From: Notospermus geniculatus
Taxonomy: Eukaryota > Nemertea > Pilidiophora > Heteronemertea > Lineidae
Assembly: GCA_002633025.1 (NCBI GenBank)
Contig: NMRB01000093.1
Coordinates: forward strand, 138,575-202,574
Reading direction: 5' to 3'
DNA: 64,000 bases
Shown here piece after piece: positions 1 to 11,684 of the stretch (position 1 is its first letter; every line of letters starts with the position of its first letter). Under the pieces are notes generated by a model, which saw only the letters and a program-made list of their open reading frames with translations, was not told where the DNA came from and made no database searches. The translations under genes and the position numbers were made by a program.

Positions 1-2603
1 AAGATCAATCGTCGAGCTTGTCTTTAATGTTCTTGGCTCACGATAATGATGCGACTCTGAGAGCTGATAGCCTGTCCAAACATGCAACTAGCCAATGGCT
101 TTGCTTCTTGCTAAAAGCTTACAAACGCCACCAAAGGATTGCCGAAAAAGTTAAGGATGTCAAAGCTGAGAGATCTAAAGGCTTTTATGAGGGCAAAAGA
201 TCCTTGGAGAGAATTTGCCATGCGCTAAAAGACAGTGATGTGGTGTAGCTCTTCAGGTTATTTTTGCCGTCTGAAAAATTACCCGGGTCTATCTCAGCGC
301 TTTCTCATAATGAAGATCAAAGTAGCATAACTCTCTAAGCTACCTTTATGAAATCTCTGATGATGTGGTTCAAGTGAGGGATAAAGACATTGTCACTAAC
401 ATGAATATCGACGTTACTGCATACTGATGGCTTTGTGATCGTGAGACCACTCAAAGTACAAAGAAGTTGATATGTCTTGTGGTGGTGGCCAGCCTCTGCT
501 TCATCTAGCTGACTACTTTTGATATAAATCACCACAATTTGCAGGCTTTGATAAGAACACCGGTTTTACATGATTTGCATTGGCAATTCGCTTTGAGAAG
601 CCAAATATTCTTGCAAAAAGAAATGTCTCGGGCTCTCCCAAGCTTTCAGAGGAGGGGAAAGTCTGACACACCAAAGGTAATTTTATCGATGGACAGCAGC
701 TTTCCACCTCTTTGTAACAAAAGCTTCCTAATCTCCACAGACAACAGGTATACAAGAGGCGGAAAAAATCTGACCTGGCGTTGGTGAAAATCAGAACGCA
801 TAAAACCCTCTGTAACATGCACACCAACAAAGTGTTGGTGCTTATCACGAGTGAGTGGGTACAGAGGCAAATTCCACCAGACCTTTTTGAGAGAACCCTA
901 GCAAACTTCTAAAAGCACGCAAAGAGCAACTTCCCCCATGCAGATAGCCAAAGAAAAGGAACCTTCGGTGAATATCTGACAAAAGAATGCAAGAGCAAGA
1001 ACTTTTACTTTCATATGACGATCACGTAAAAAAATAGAGAATAACATTCTTTTTGCATTATGGAACTTCAAAGCCCGAATCTATTTGAATTCACCTCATT
1101 ATCCAAGAACACATATACCAAGCCTTGGTTACTGAGGAGATAAAAGAAAGTGGAGAAGAAATGAAGTTTTTTCCCCATTTCAAAGATCAAGTTACATCGT
1201 TTTTGAATTTTGAGACTTCAAAGTTTTAGTCTGTTTGAGTTTTAAAGTGATAATAGAGAGGAACAGGAATATCAAGACTTAGAAATTACACTACAATACC
1301 ACTTATTAAATAAAGGCTCACACGCACCAACAAAACAAAGGCGAAATGAGCAATGAAAGGAGTTTGGTTGACATGATTCCAGCTCATTTAATCTTGAGGA
1401 CAAACCGAGATGGATCGATCGACATCAAATGGTTGGTTAACGAAATTTGAAGAGGGGCATACCGAATCATTAAGGTCTTATCCTTTAAAGTTTATAACAC
1501 CACACCCAACGCTTCAGAGGGAAAGGTAGGGCTGTATGGCTTCAGAGGATGACAGGCTTTTAATGTAACTCGAGCATCAAACAGAAGTAGTCATCTGTTA
1601 GATAATTATTACGTGAAAAACAAAAGGCTTTCAGCTGATAAGACAACAACTCAGCGAACTTCAGACGTCACAATTAGTTTGAAAGCTTGAACACTTTCAT
1701 GTGTTGTAATCGTTTGGAAGTTGGAACACCATTCGAGACAATAGGGATAGAAAATTTGGTAGGAATAAGGCGGGTTGAGCACCTACAGGCGTGGGCAATG
1801 TGCATGGCTCATCAGATGCAATCTAGCATGAGCTATATCTGAAAGTCAGTAGATGGAGACTTGACAAAGAGTCTTGATTTCAGCTGTTGTTCTGTATCAA
1901 GTGCCCATAACTCAAGATCACTCATAATACAAACGATTAATGACCAAAAAAAGATGATTCAGGTAAAAACAAAATGCCTGCTCAGAAAAAACATCAGCCA
2001 CGTATGTTACTTCATCCATGCTCCAAACTACATGTCACTGGTGTTTTATAGTCTTATAACTGCGGATAAAAACAGACTTGAGCTCTTGGGGGAACTCAGA
2101 TGGAACCAACACATCAAAGTGAGGAGGATCAAAGTAGAGATATTTTTCGCGAAAAACTCATCAAAAGCGCATCAAAGATTGTTAGAAAAAGACTTAGAAA
2201 ATGTTGGAAATTAATTTTCTTTGGGAGCAAAGAGACTTAAGAACCTTGTGGTAATCTAATAAGAGAAGGTTAAGCAAGCTACAAAGGGAGGTCTAATTAT
2301 ACTCGCAAGATAATGAATTAAACTGACGCAACTAAAAAAGTGAGATGTACAGGCCTCCCCACTTGTCGACAGCGATTTCCTAATCATGCAGAATGAATCG
2401 AAGGAATGGAACTTCCTGGAAGTATCTCAAAGGCTTTGGATTGTTTGACGTTCAGAGAGGGCATGCGATGAATACCGATAATTTGATATTAATTAATGGA
2501 AGAGATGAGGCGAGGCTTCAAGAATTAAAGATGGCTTTTCAGGTGGTGCAGTGGATTGTGGGGTTGATCCTCAGTTCGACCTGTTCATGATTTGATACTG
2601 AAG
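1..2603. other. Region without recognisable gene
   Basis: AT-rich DNA with only short chance frames; nothing similar to the missing Axin C-terminal exons was seen on the minus strand. It contains a tight cluster of three ATCAAAG heptamers (2113, 2128, 2171) and one at 316. It is either a further Axin intron or downstream intergenic DNA; the data do not decide. Confidence 0.5.
2113..2177 (+). promoter_or_regulatory. Cluster of three TCF/LEF-type sites
   Basis: ATCAAAG occurs at 2113-2119, 2128-2134 and 2171-2177, all in the same orientation within 65 bases. This is the core bound by TCF/LEF HMG domains. Function is inferred only. Confidence 0.3.
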
Positions 2604-2735
2604 GAAGTGTTTCTGCCAGAAATTTTTTAAGGGGGGAGGGGGAATAAAGAGAACATTTGACAGAATTAGGTCAAAAACACAAATTTTGACTTTTTAAGGG
2701 GGACATCCCCCTGTCCCCCCCTGGCGGAAACACTG
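2604..2735. mobile_element. Short hAT-like MITE with AGTGTTTC..GCCAG ends
   Basis: The left end AGTGTTTCTGCCAG and the right end CTGGCGGAAACACTG are inverted copies. The interior has G-rich and C-rich runs that can pair (AAGGGGGA near 2633 and near 2697, CCCCC near 2707). Related ends occur at 31973-32290. No clean target duplication seen. Confidence 0.7.
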
Positions 2736-5700
2736 ATAGGATTCCCTAGGGGGCTCCACTTTATCAAAATGCATCCTGATGGTAGAGGCAATCATGCACA
2801 GGACTGGACTTCGAGGTCTGCGATAGGATGTTCTACTGATTGAGGCACCTGCTATTAGCCTCAAAATCAAACAGAAAGTTTCCTTTACATTGCTCAAAAG
2901 GTTGGGAAAAGATGAGCCACGGTCGCTGTGGAATAGAGACTATCGCACATCACAGAGACAACCACAGATTTGGCTTAATAAAGGGCAATCAAAAAAAGAT
3001 GAGATCTAAGCATTATCCTTTAATCTCGTGCACCTGCATTAGAAATCCGATTGATCTAAAAGACACTGGAACTAGGTAAATTGCCGACAACTCAATTGAG
3101 TTTCACCAAATTGATTACTTTGTCAGTGTGCGCGAGGAACAAGCACCCATGCCCGCAGGAGAAAAATTAATCACTCTGCATATGAAATATAATTTCAATC
3201 CTCTTTCATATGAAATTCACTGTAAATGTAATACAGCCGAGCAGTGATCAAAGTTTCAAAGTGAATTTAATTGCACTAATGCGACTTCAAAGGCCTTTTT
3301 CCCACTAATACAAATGCCATAAACTCTGAGGCCGGTCTCTTGAAGATGACATAATTAACTTAAGGCGGTATATGCTTGGAATTCTTAGTCTCTGAACTTC
3401 GATCTTGTCAAAGACATCAACAGCGTATCAATTCTAAATGCAGTGAGTGTGAAAAAGAATCAAATTTAAGCAATGATGTAATGACGCAGTGTTTTTTATA
3501 ACCAATTTGCTATATTAGGAGTTTTGATCCAAACCTTATTTGAAAGTGTTCTTTGAGATTGCCCCCCCCCCCATCAGACACCAACTTTCAAATTTCTTCC
3601 CAAAGTTTCTTTCCCGTCTGAATACAGCTTGGTAAACCTAATTGACGGCGCTATCATCAACGATCACGTGTTGAGGTGTAAGTAAATGATTCATGCCATA
3701 TTAATGCCGCCGACTATTGCTTATTTGCAAACAATTGCGGCAGTCTGCGCCGGTTTGATAATAGTTATCGAGTAGAAAGCTACAGAACTCGGCGCACAAA
3801 AAGCTGCCAATGGAAGAAGATAATTGTAAAATGGCTATGGTTGTAATAGCATCGTAAGATCTGAGGAAAAGACACAAGATTAGCAGTAGATATGAAATGA
3901 ATTATCCATTGTGCTGAGATCAAAATAGGGATAAAAATATATCCCATAAATCTGCTGCGGAATGCTTCATCTCGGTGCGCTGGCAAAATGATGCAAGCAG
4001 TGACTTTGATGAATAACAAGAGATTGTGATTTGATTAGGATGCACAGGAACTTTCATTAGCCTTGTAAAAGGAGGCCACGATAATGCCGCCCTTTGTGGC
4101 TCACAACTAAAGGGCCCCGTGTGCATAAAATGTGCAGTTCTGAGGAGAGTACCACACGGAGAAGACCTCAATCACAGAAAGGGCAATATACATTGAATAG
4201 CAGGGCAAAGAATAGCGTTCAGAAATGAAAGCTGGCATGGCTTTTCAGGCTATGTTGTGTCATCATGTGAGGACCTCCGCAACTAACCAAGTTGGTTCCC
4301 ATTGGCAACCCATGACTTGTGATTCAGTATCAAAAGCTTTCAAGAAATCAAAAACTTACGAAGCCATATTCTCTGTTCATTCTTCTGATTGGACATTTAC
4401 GCAAAAGTCAGAAGTCATCGATGATATTACGTTTCAAAGGCGAGCAGTAAAGCTCAGCTTGAAGGCAACTTTGTCCACTATTTTCTTGGGTCAACATCAG
4501 GAGTGGCAAGCAAAGAAGTATAAATAAGATTGCACACAATTGCTGCATGGATGAAAATCGTGATATTACTTCCTCCCTTTGAGATCATCTTACTTACTCA
4601 GCAACTTAAGTGCCTTGGTTTTTATCGCTTATTTAGCCAGGACACTCATCCTAGATTGTTTCAATACAGATTATTCATCATGATCCACCCCTTTGAAATG
4701 CACCTCATTTTTAGCACATCCCCAATCTAACATCCTGACCAAAGCCAGTTTAACAGCATCATCCCTTGCTTTGATTTCGCTGGGCCGCTTGATTTGCCAA
4801 CGTCGTTAATGCACTTCAAAGCACAGCAAGATAATCTTGTCTTTGGGAATCTTAGTCCGGTGAACGATCATAATACACCGCCATCTTTGATACATACAAA
4901 CAAAACGAGCGGTGTGAAGACATAAAACGTTGGCGATCAAAGAGCAGAGAAATGGTAATATATGGCTGAGATGATGTTAGAGGACTTTCTACATGACATT
5001 ATTGGTCCACACAAAGCCAACCAAATGCCTGTCCACCCTTTGACTTGCTGACTGTCTTATGTTCTTTATTGCCCCATTTGCCTTTGAAATGTACACCAAC
5101 TCAATTTTCATTAGTTGTGTACATTCAACGTATAAAGAGGCCAAAAGCCTGCGAGCGACAAACCACTGCCGGAGATATGGATCATGATCTCGATGATCAT
5201 TTCGAATATATACTCATATCGTTTTGTCACAAAGCGGAAATGATCCGCCATGAGGCACAAGGATACTCTGCAATCAGAAAATGTGATGTTCGCCCAAGTA
5301 TAAATACATACCGACATTATTTGTTTAGAATTTCAAAAGGATGATTTACCTGCCGAGAGCCACTCGCTCATTATTATTAGTGAGCGTTATTAGAAGGTAG
5401 TTAATGTGCCTATGTGAAAGTTGTAGTCTTCGAGGGGGTATCGAGTATCAAAGTGTGGCCTATTGACCCTTGAAGATATCATCATGAGAAACAATAATCA
5501 AGATGCCACAGGTTTGTAACATGATCAATAAATCCTTCAAAGCGATTCGATAATAACTCCATCTGTTCACAAAAACGCAAATACGAGTTTGAACTCGCGG
5601 GGAAAGACAACCATATTTCCTTGCAAAAGACAAGATAAAAGGCATTCGAGAAATTCCAACAGATTGTAAATCATTTAAAAACAACTTTTTATTATCGTAT

Positions 5701-5820
5701 CTTTGACAACATGAAAATGACAAAATCAATGCAGTTTGATCTTCATTCAAACAATGAACACAAACAAACTCAAAGCGACCATGGAGGAATTCAGCCTTGC
5801 GGGTCTCAAATGGCTCAAGA
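2736..5820. other. Region without recognisable gene
   Basis: AT-rich, non-coding. It holds a C homopolymer near 3561-3573 and several ATCAAAG/CTTTGAT heptamers (3247, 4004, 4769, 4885, 4936, 5447). Chance frames up to 125 codons (5460-5837, minus) have no recognisable motif. Confidence 0.5.
4877..4942. promoter_or_regulatory. Possible TCF site pair with adjacent Helper-like motif
   Basis: ACCGCCA at 4877-4883 matches RCCGCCR, the Helper motif read by the C-clamp of invertebrate TCF. It is followed one base later by CTTTGAT (4885-4891); ATCAAAG follows at 4936-4942 and another CTTTGAT precedes at 4769. Arrangement seen directly; function inferred. Confidence 0.3.
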
Positions 5821-6175
5821 ATCGCGAAGCTAAACACACTTTGATATTGTAGTTAATTTTACTTTTGAAACAAACACTGATATATACGGACTGTTTTGAT
5901 ACTCATATTATCAATAGGACAATAGGAAATGATGATTCGCAGAAAACAGATGTTCATAACATACCGGATAACCTTTATTCAGGCAAGTGATGTTCATTTC
6001 ACAGGAATCACGAGGCTGAACCGACTTTGATGTTGTCAGTTTCACTTTTGAAATAAATACTGATAATTACAGACTGTTTGATACTCATATTATCAATAGG
6101 ACAAAAGGATAGGAAGGTTCACAGAGGACAGATGTCCACAAAATAATGTTCTTTCAGGCAAAGTGATGTTCATAT
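5821..6175. repeat. Two-copy tandem duplication, period 186
   Basis: Copy 1 from 5821 and copy 2 from 6007 share stretches such as GATACTCATATTATCAATAG and CAGGCAAGTGATGTTCAT with scattered changes and small indels. Each contains one CTTTGAT. No coding content. Confidence 0.85.
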
Positions 6176-6197
6176 TGTGACCTTCTCTCAGAAAAAT

Positions 6198-6592
6198 ACC
6201 GTATTTTCGCGACTATAGGGCGCACCTGGCTACAAGGCGCACCCCCTAATTTCATCCTAACCCTTGACGAAATCCATACATAAGACGCACCGCCCTATAA
6301 GATGCACCTCCCTATAAGATGCAGTCACCAGGTGAACCACAGCAATGCTTCAGTGCACACATTACACACATACAATGTATTGGCTGGTCAGTCTGCATTG
6401 TTATGCATCAAACTGACCTGGTTGTATGATTAATTAGCTTGTTGTGACAAGTTAATTAGCTTGTTGTGACACTTCTGATCAAATTTTCGGACTCTATCTG
6501 CAGATAAGGCGCACCACCATATAAGGTGCACCCCCAATTTTAGACCCTTCTTCACGAAAAAAAGCCACGCCTTATAGCCCGAAAATTACGGC
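6198..6592. mobile_element. Non-autonomous DNA transposon with CCGTATTTTCG ends
   Basis: Left end ACCGTATTTTCGCGACTATA and right end (inverted) GCCGTAATTTTCGGGCTATA. Both sides carry several GGCGCACC / AAGGTGCACC subterminal repeats. The middle has a local direct repeat (TTAATTAGCTTGTTGTGAC twice near 6430-6470). No transposase frame. Confidence 0.85.
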
Positions 6593-8273
6593 AAGTGATT
6601 TTCATGACATCTAAATTTTCGCACAGTGCTGCTTTTCATACCCTATGAATAAGAACGATATCAAAAATAGACGATATGCATCTCTCAGGAGTATTGTTCC
6701 AAATATACATCAACCCTGCCCCATGCATAATTCTATTTCATCATGTTTTTCATACAATTCATGAAGTGTAACCTTCGAAAGAAGTGCACACGCAAGGGGT
6801 GTCCCTCCATTTCAGTCAATGAACTGCTTCTTTGTGCATCCCAAATGGCAAAGATGGTGAAGTATGAACGTACGCATCTCTTGTGTGAAGACAAGTTATA
6901 GTGTCATAAATGTGATATCAACATCAGAAAGCCTCAGCCTGGCAAACTTTTTATGACCGATACCAAAGCAAGAATACTCAAAAGGAGAATAGAATAGAAA
7001 AGACACCTGAATACAATAGACTGGAGCATTTTCTTCCTCTAAGGACGGTACTTTGCAACAAAGAATAAGGACTCTTCATAAATGCTGACGGGGACATCTC
7101 CAGAAATGTTCTAAAGTCAGTAAGGAAACCTCAAGGGGAGGTCTCATGTAACAACATGAACCATAGAATAAACAGAAAGGCAGAAGGAGATCTAGTAACC
7201 CGAACTCTCTATTGCTTCTATGGAATCAAACAGCAGAGAGTGATTGGTCAAGACCTTTGGCCAATTTGAGAAGGTCTTCCGAGCTTCTTCAAGAATTGAC
7301 AAGGGCGGTATCAAAGGCATTCATGATTATCGACGAAACTTTGCCTGGGGCGTGTTGCTCTATAGCTATCTTCGGCTAGTAATGTGAAACGGTTTCAATA
7401 AACTTCACACCTTGGTATACCTAATAATGTTAGCTGGCTAATAGAGGAGTCCAGTATCACACAGTTGCAGTAGAATGAACAGCCCTGTCGGGGGGCAAAG
7501 AACAGGCATCGCAGCAGCAGCAGTACCGTAATCAGGAATAGAGAATGGAGGGAGCACTGTCACATTTACAGAAACAACCAGATTGGGTAATGACAACGAG
7601 GTATTTTGGTAGACTTTGAAATTGGCACCAAAGCTACAGTCTAGGATGAGTCAGATTGGTAAAATCAAGAATTTCACAAATTCAAATGCACAGCACGAGA
7701 ATTTCACATCATAGAGTCAGAGTTAAGATGATAATCATGAATCACTCCACAACTTTTCCACACTCTTTGTTGAATTCCAGTGGGAAAATTTCATTTGCAA
7801 TTTATCAAATGCTTTAAAGTACTTCATACATATTTAAGGTCAAACATGAAACACAGCAACAAGGTTATTCGTTTGATGTCCAGCGTTTGCACTCAGGATG
7901 AAAGTATGAGTGAAACTTGGATGAAATAAACCTCTCTATGAACACTAACAAGTTTACCTGGAATATACATCATAAGATAGAGGATCTTTGAAGCTGGACC
8001 CCAAACATGATGGTAAAGCTTTGATCACAAAGGGAAAGTAGAAAGATAAAGGGCAAAGGCATGCTTTGGCTGAGTCTGCACATGATCAAATAGATCCATG
8101 TGATAAAGACCCAATGTTGAAGGGTTTGACAGAGCAGAACTTTGGTCAGTCAAGGTGTCATGAAGAGGGACAGAAAGGACAGCAAAAGTTACAGGAGAGT
8201 GACTGACCATTACTTAGTCTCCAAGGAGACCAAGCATGTAGGGTAATTTGCCCAATTCCCGGACACGTACCAA
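6593..8273. other. Region without recognisable gene
   Basis: Non-coding AT-rich sequence; a CAG-type run (GCAGCAGCAGCAG) near 7511. Two CTTTGAT/ATCAAAG heptamers (7310, 8019). Nothing else seen. Confidence 0.5.
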
Positions 8274-8675
8274 TTCTCGGACGTTTTTCAATGTACATTT
8301 GTACAAAACATAATCAATCAAATAACACCAAATAAACTGATTAGTCTTCATTTCAATAAAGTTTAACCATAAAAACTTCGTTTTTGTACTTTCTTTTGAC
8401 ATTTTGGGCACAAAAAGCAACTGTCCGAGGACATGGCAGGGGTGTCCGAGAATTGGCCCGCCGTCATTGAAAAATGTGACCTATTCTCGGACACTTTTAA
8501 AAGTCAAATTGTGAGAAGCAGAAGGGATTAAAATACATCAAATAAACTGTTTTGGGTTTATTTTAAGTCACTTTTATCATTAAAACCTTACTTTCGTTGT
8601 TTCATGTGGATTTTGTGGGTCAAAATTGGCAGTGTCCGAGAACATGGACGAGGTGTCCGAGAACTAGGTCGACCA
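8274..8675. repeat. Diverged tandem repeat with CTCGGACA / TGTCCGAG boxes, period about 210
   Basis: Two units (8274 and 8484) each begin TTCTCGGAC, contain AAATAAACTG near the middle, and end with two TGTCCGAGAA-type boxes. The opposite orientation of the boxes at the two ends of each unit makes each unit a weak inverted repeat, as in a tandemly duplicated MITE. Confidence 0.75.
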
Positions 8676-11514
8676 GCCTCGTTTGGGAAATCTGACATAT
8701 TTTCGGTGACCTTGACCCCCTTAGGAAATTTGAATATGCAAATGAGAGCTAAAATGGATGTGCTTCAGGCCCAAGTATTACCCAGCATGCCTAGCAGTAC
8801 AGGATCATCAGGAGAAGGCATTGAAAANGTGAATGGGTTAAGAGCATGTGGCAGCACAATCACACTCCAATTTGAGCCAGCCATTTGGATGACGATATAA
8901 GCTTGTTTGTGGAACCTTAATCGTCTCCTAAGTGCAGGAATCCCTTTGAAGTGATTACTCATCAAAGCACTTCAAAGCATCGAGGTGTCCACTTAGTTCT
9001 ATGGTCATAGTGGTCTCAGGGGCCCACCAAACAAATGGCTACGGGTCAGATATTCTAATGAAGATTATCTGAAGATGGCACATAGGACATCAAGATGCTG
9101 TCATGCTATCATCAACCTGCTTGTCTGCTTCATCTTAAGAGATGTCTGGATGGAATTTTTTTTCAGGGCCAGACTTCATCACTTTCTTAAGTTACATTCA
9201 GTCTTCTTCCATATGTTAAGTGAAATCCTGGCTTTCACTGAAGTAGCCACTAGAGGAAGATGTCATCTTGAAGAGGTGGTTTGACTTGATGCTCGATACA
9301 TCAAAATTGTATCAGTATGAATTTGGATTTCTTATAGAACCTAACAAATACCACAATGTTTTTTTTAAGAAATGGGTTTCAGATTCGAAACTTCCAACAG
9401 AGGCAGCGGAAACTTGATCAAAGGGCACTTATTCAGTTATCAAGTATGCGGCGTAATCCTACGAGACATTGTTCAACTTTACAAGGATCAGCCACTCCCA
9501 ATCCACCGCACAGCAGATTGCATCTCCATCAGAAATCCTATGTCTACAAAGGGCAAGGCAAACCAAGCGGTTATTTATTTCAAATGAATTCCCTGAGAGA
9601 GCGAAGTTGATCCACGTATAAAGTGTACAAAGTCAAAGTGATGACAACTGTTTGATCCAGAGCATTCGGAGCAAACATACCACTTTGATCCCGACAATTT
9701 CCTGCCGAAAAGAACTTCTTTAAAGACAAGTGCTTCTTCTAGATGGCGGCGATTTAAATGTAAAATACACATATTTAGAGTTCAAAGGACGCAAAAAGCA
9801 CTAATAATCGCTCTTCCAGAATGTCACTTACCGTTGCAGTTTTGATGTGCATAATTTTATACCGTGGAATAAACATTTTGTAATTAAATACTGAGCCAAT
9901 ATTAAGCATGGTATAACACCACAAAGGGCGCCCGATTCGTTCCCTTTTGCTCTGAAACTGAAGATATGTCACAAGGTAGAGAGACCTTTCATCAGCGAAC
10001 TTACTAAAGAAGTGTGCAACGAAAAGGAGGAGGCAATTTTCTTGGATGTCAAACGAATATTGAAGACGAATCCACATTTGCATTTTTTACGCTAGGAGAA
10101 TTTGACTTCAAAGGTTTAGCGAAGTACAGCTTGAGTAAGTTTATATCGCTGAAGGAAGTTCAGGACCCATTCATAAAGGAGAGTCTTCCAACATGATTTA
10201 TACTTCAGTGAATTTGTATCGCGGCAAATGTAAGATGTTATGTAACAATGATTAACAAAGGTTTCTTTTCAAAACGATAGGTAGAGGACAAATTTACAAG
10301 AATTGCAAAATGATTGTATCAAATGAACATTTTCTTTGAATGTTGCCATTTCGAAATACTTGCTGAAAAAATCCAACATATTACAAACTCGTTATCAAAA
10401 GTTGCATCATGTAACTTTTGACAAAAACTCTGATTGCAGAAATTTTCTGATGCATACAGTAATTAGCAATAATGTTCATTAGCGTAGCTTCAGGAAAAGA
10501 ATTTTCACTGCATGTAATTAGCAAGACTGGCAGACAAAGACAGATTATATGCCAACACATTTTTTCACAGCACCACCTGATGCAACCACCAATGACATAA
10601 CAATAAAAGAAATGACTTGATAACCGTGAGGGGAAATTAAAAGGAACATTCATAACAAAACAGGGATAATGTCACAATAGAAATAGCGGGAGGCAAAAGA
10701 AACATCTGATACATCAAAAAATATTAGCACTTGTTGGATAACTAGACAACTTCTCTCTCATTCTTCACAAGCTCTCAAGGTTTACCATGACATGTCATTG
10801 TTATTTACCCAATCAATGAGGCTGGTGCAATGAAAGAGTAAACTCAAGTTATTTCCTAAAGAATTGATCCAAGTTAATCCTCGCCCGTATCGATAATAAC
10901 CAAACCAATAAGCTTCTCAATAAAGAACAAAATCAAAGTGAAAATTCATCAAGGTTTACTACAGGAGTGTCAAAGGTGACATCCTTGTTAGATTCAAACA
11001 GAAAGGGAATAATTAGTGTGGATTCGTATGATTTTCACCGAAAACTCCATGCATACGAGATGAAAGGACAAGCAAATGAGCACAAATACTTGAGAAAGCT
11101 CATCTTTGCTATCGATACCTAGAGGTGATTGAAACTAATAGTGTACAAACGACAGGGCCAAAGCCAGTCATCAATGATCATCCTGGTTAAGTAATCAACG
11201 ATGTCAATCATAAGGAAAGGTCGCAACTTCTCACAATGCCTGACAAGAGAAGAGGAAATGACAAGGCGATTTCAAAGCTACTCCTTGTGACATGGATATG
11301 TTTCAAAGTGACAATGACACTCTTGGTGGGAATAAGTCTTTGTAAATGACTTTGTACACTTTTGTCGCTTTCTGCGTGTTGTTGATTGTCATCGCGAGGT
11401 GTGATGAAATAGACACACTCTGTAGCGCTTTGAGTGCATGGCAGAGAAAGAAAGCCAGCAACCTTTTCATCATTCATTTTTGTACCAGAGATTGAATCCA
11501 ACATTGATTTTCAA
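8676..11514. other. Region without recognisable gene
   Basis: No coding exon recognised. One ambiguous base at 8827. ATCAAAG/CTTTGAT at 8961, 9417, 9683 and 10932. Two overlapping plus-strand frames at 9356-9610 show no family resemblance. Confidence 0.5.
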
Positions 11515-11684
11515 GCTGATTTTGCATTGCGACTTGCTTCGCAACTGGGCATTCGATCACCAATGGCAAAGATGTGGTCAATTTCAGTTGGCAATCGGTC
11601 GGCGACCGGTATCAGTTCCTTGCAATCGTACTCAATCGCAGAGGGGAGCAGGTTGCAAAGCAAGTCGCAACGCAGAAAATCAGC
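11515..11684. mobile_element. Palindromic MITE (GCTGATTTT..TTGCGACTTGC)
   Basis: The left arm reads GCTGATTTTGCATTGCGAC then TTGCTTCGCAAC. The right arm contains GTTGCAAAGCAAGTCGCAAC followed by GCAGAAAATCAGC, its inverted copy. The interior has a further CGGTCGGCGACCG hairpin. Confidence 0.75.

Noticed and set aside
18-248. 76-codon plus frame at the window start
   Set aside because: No recognisable motif and no splice sites. It cannot be excluded as an exon of a gene cut by the window edge, but it is not supported.
11160-11200. CAATGATCATCC, checked as a possible beta-catenin-site codon run (DDH) of Axin
   Set aside because: The minus-strand reading reaches a stop directly after the histidine and has no ESIL before it.
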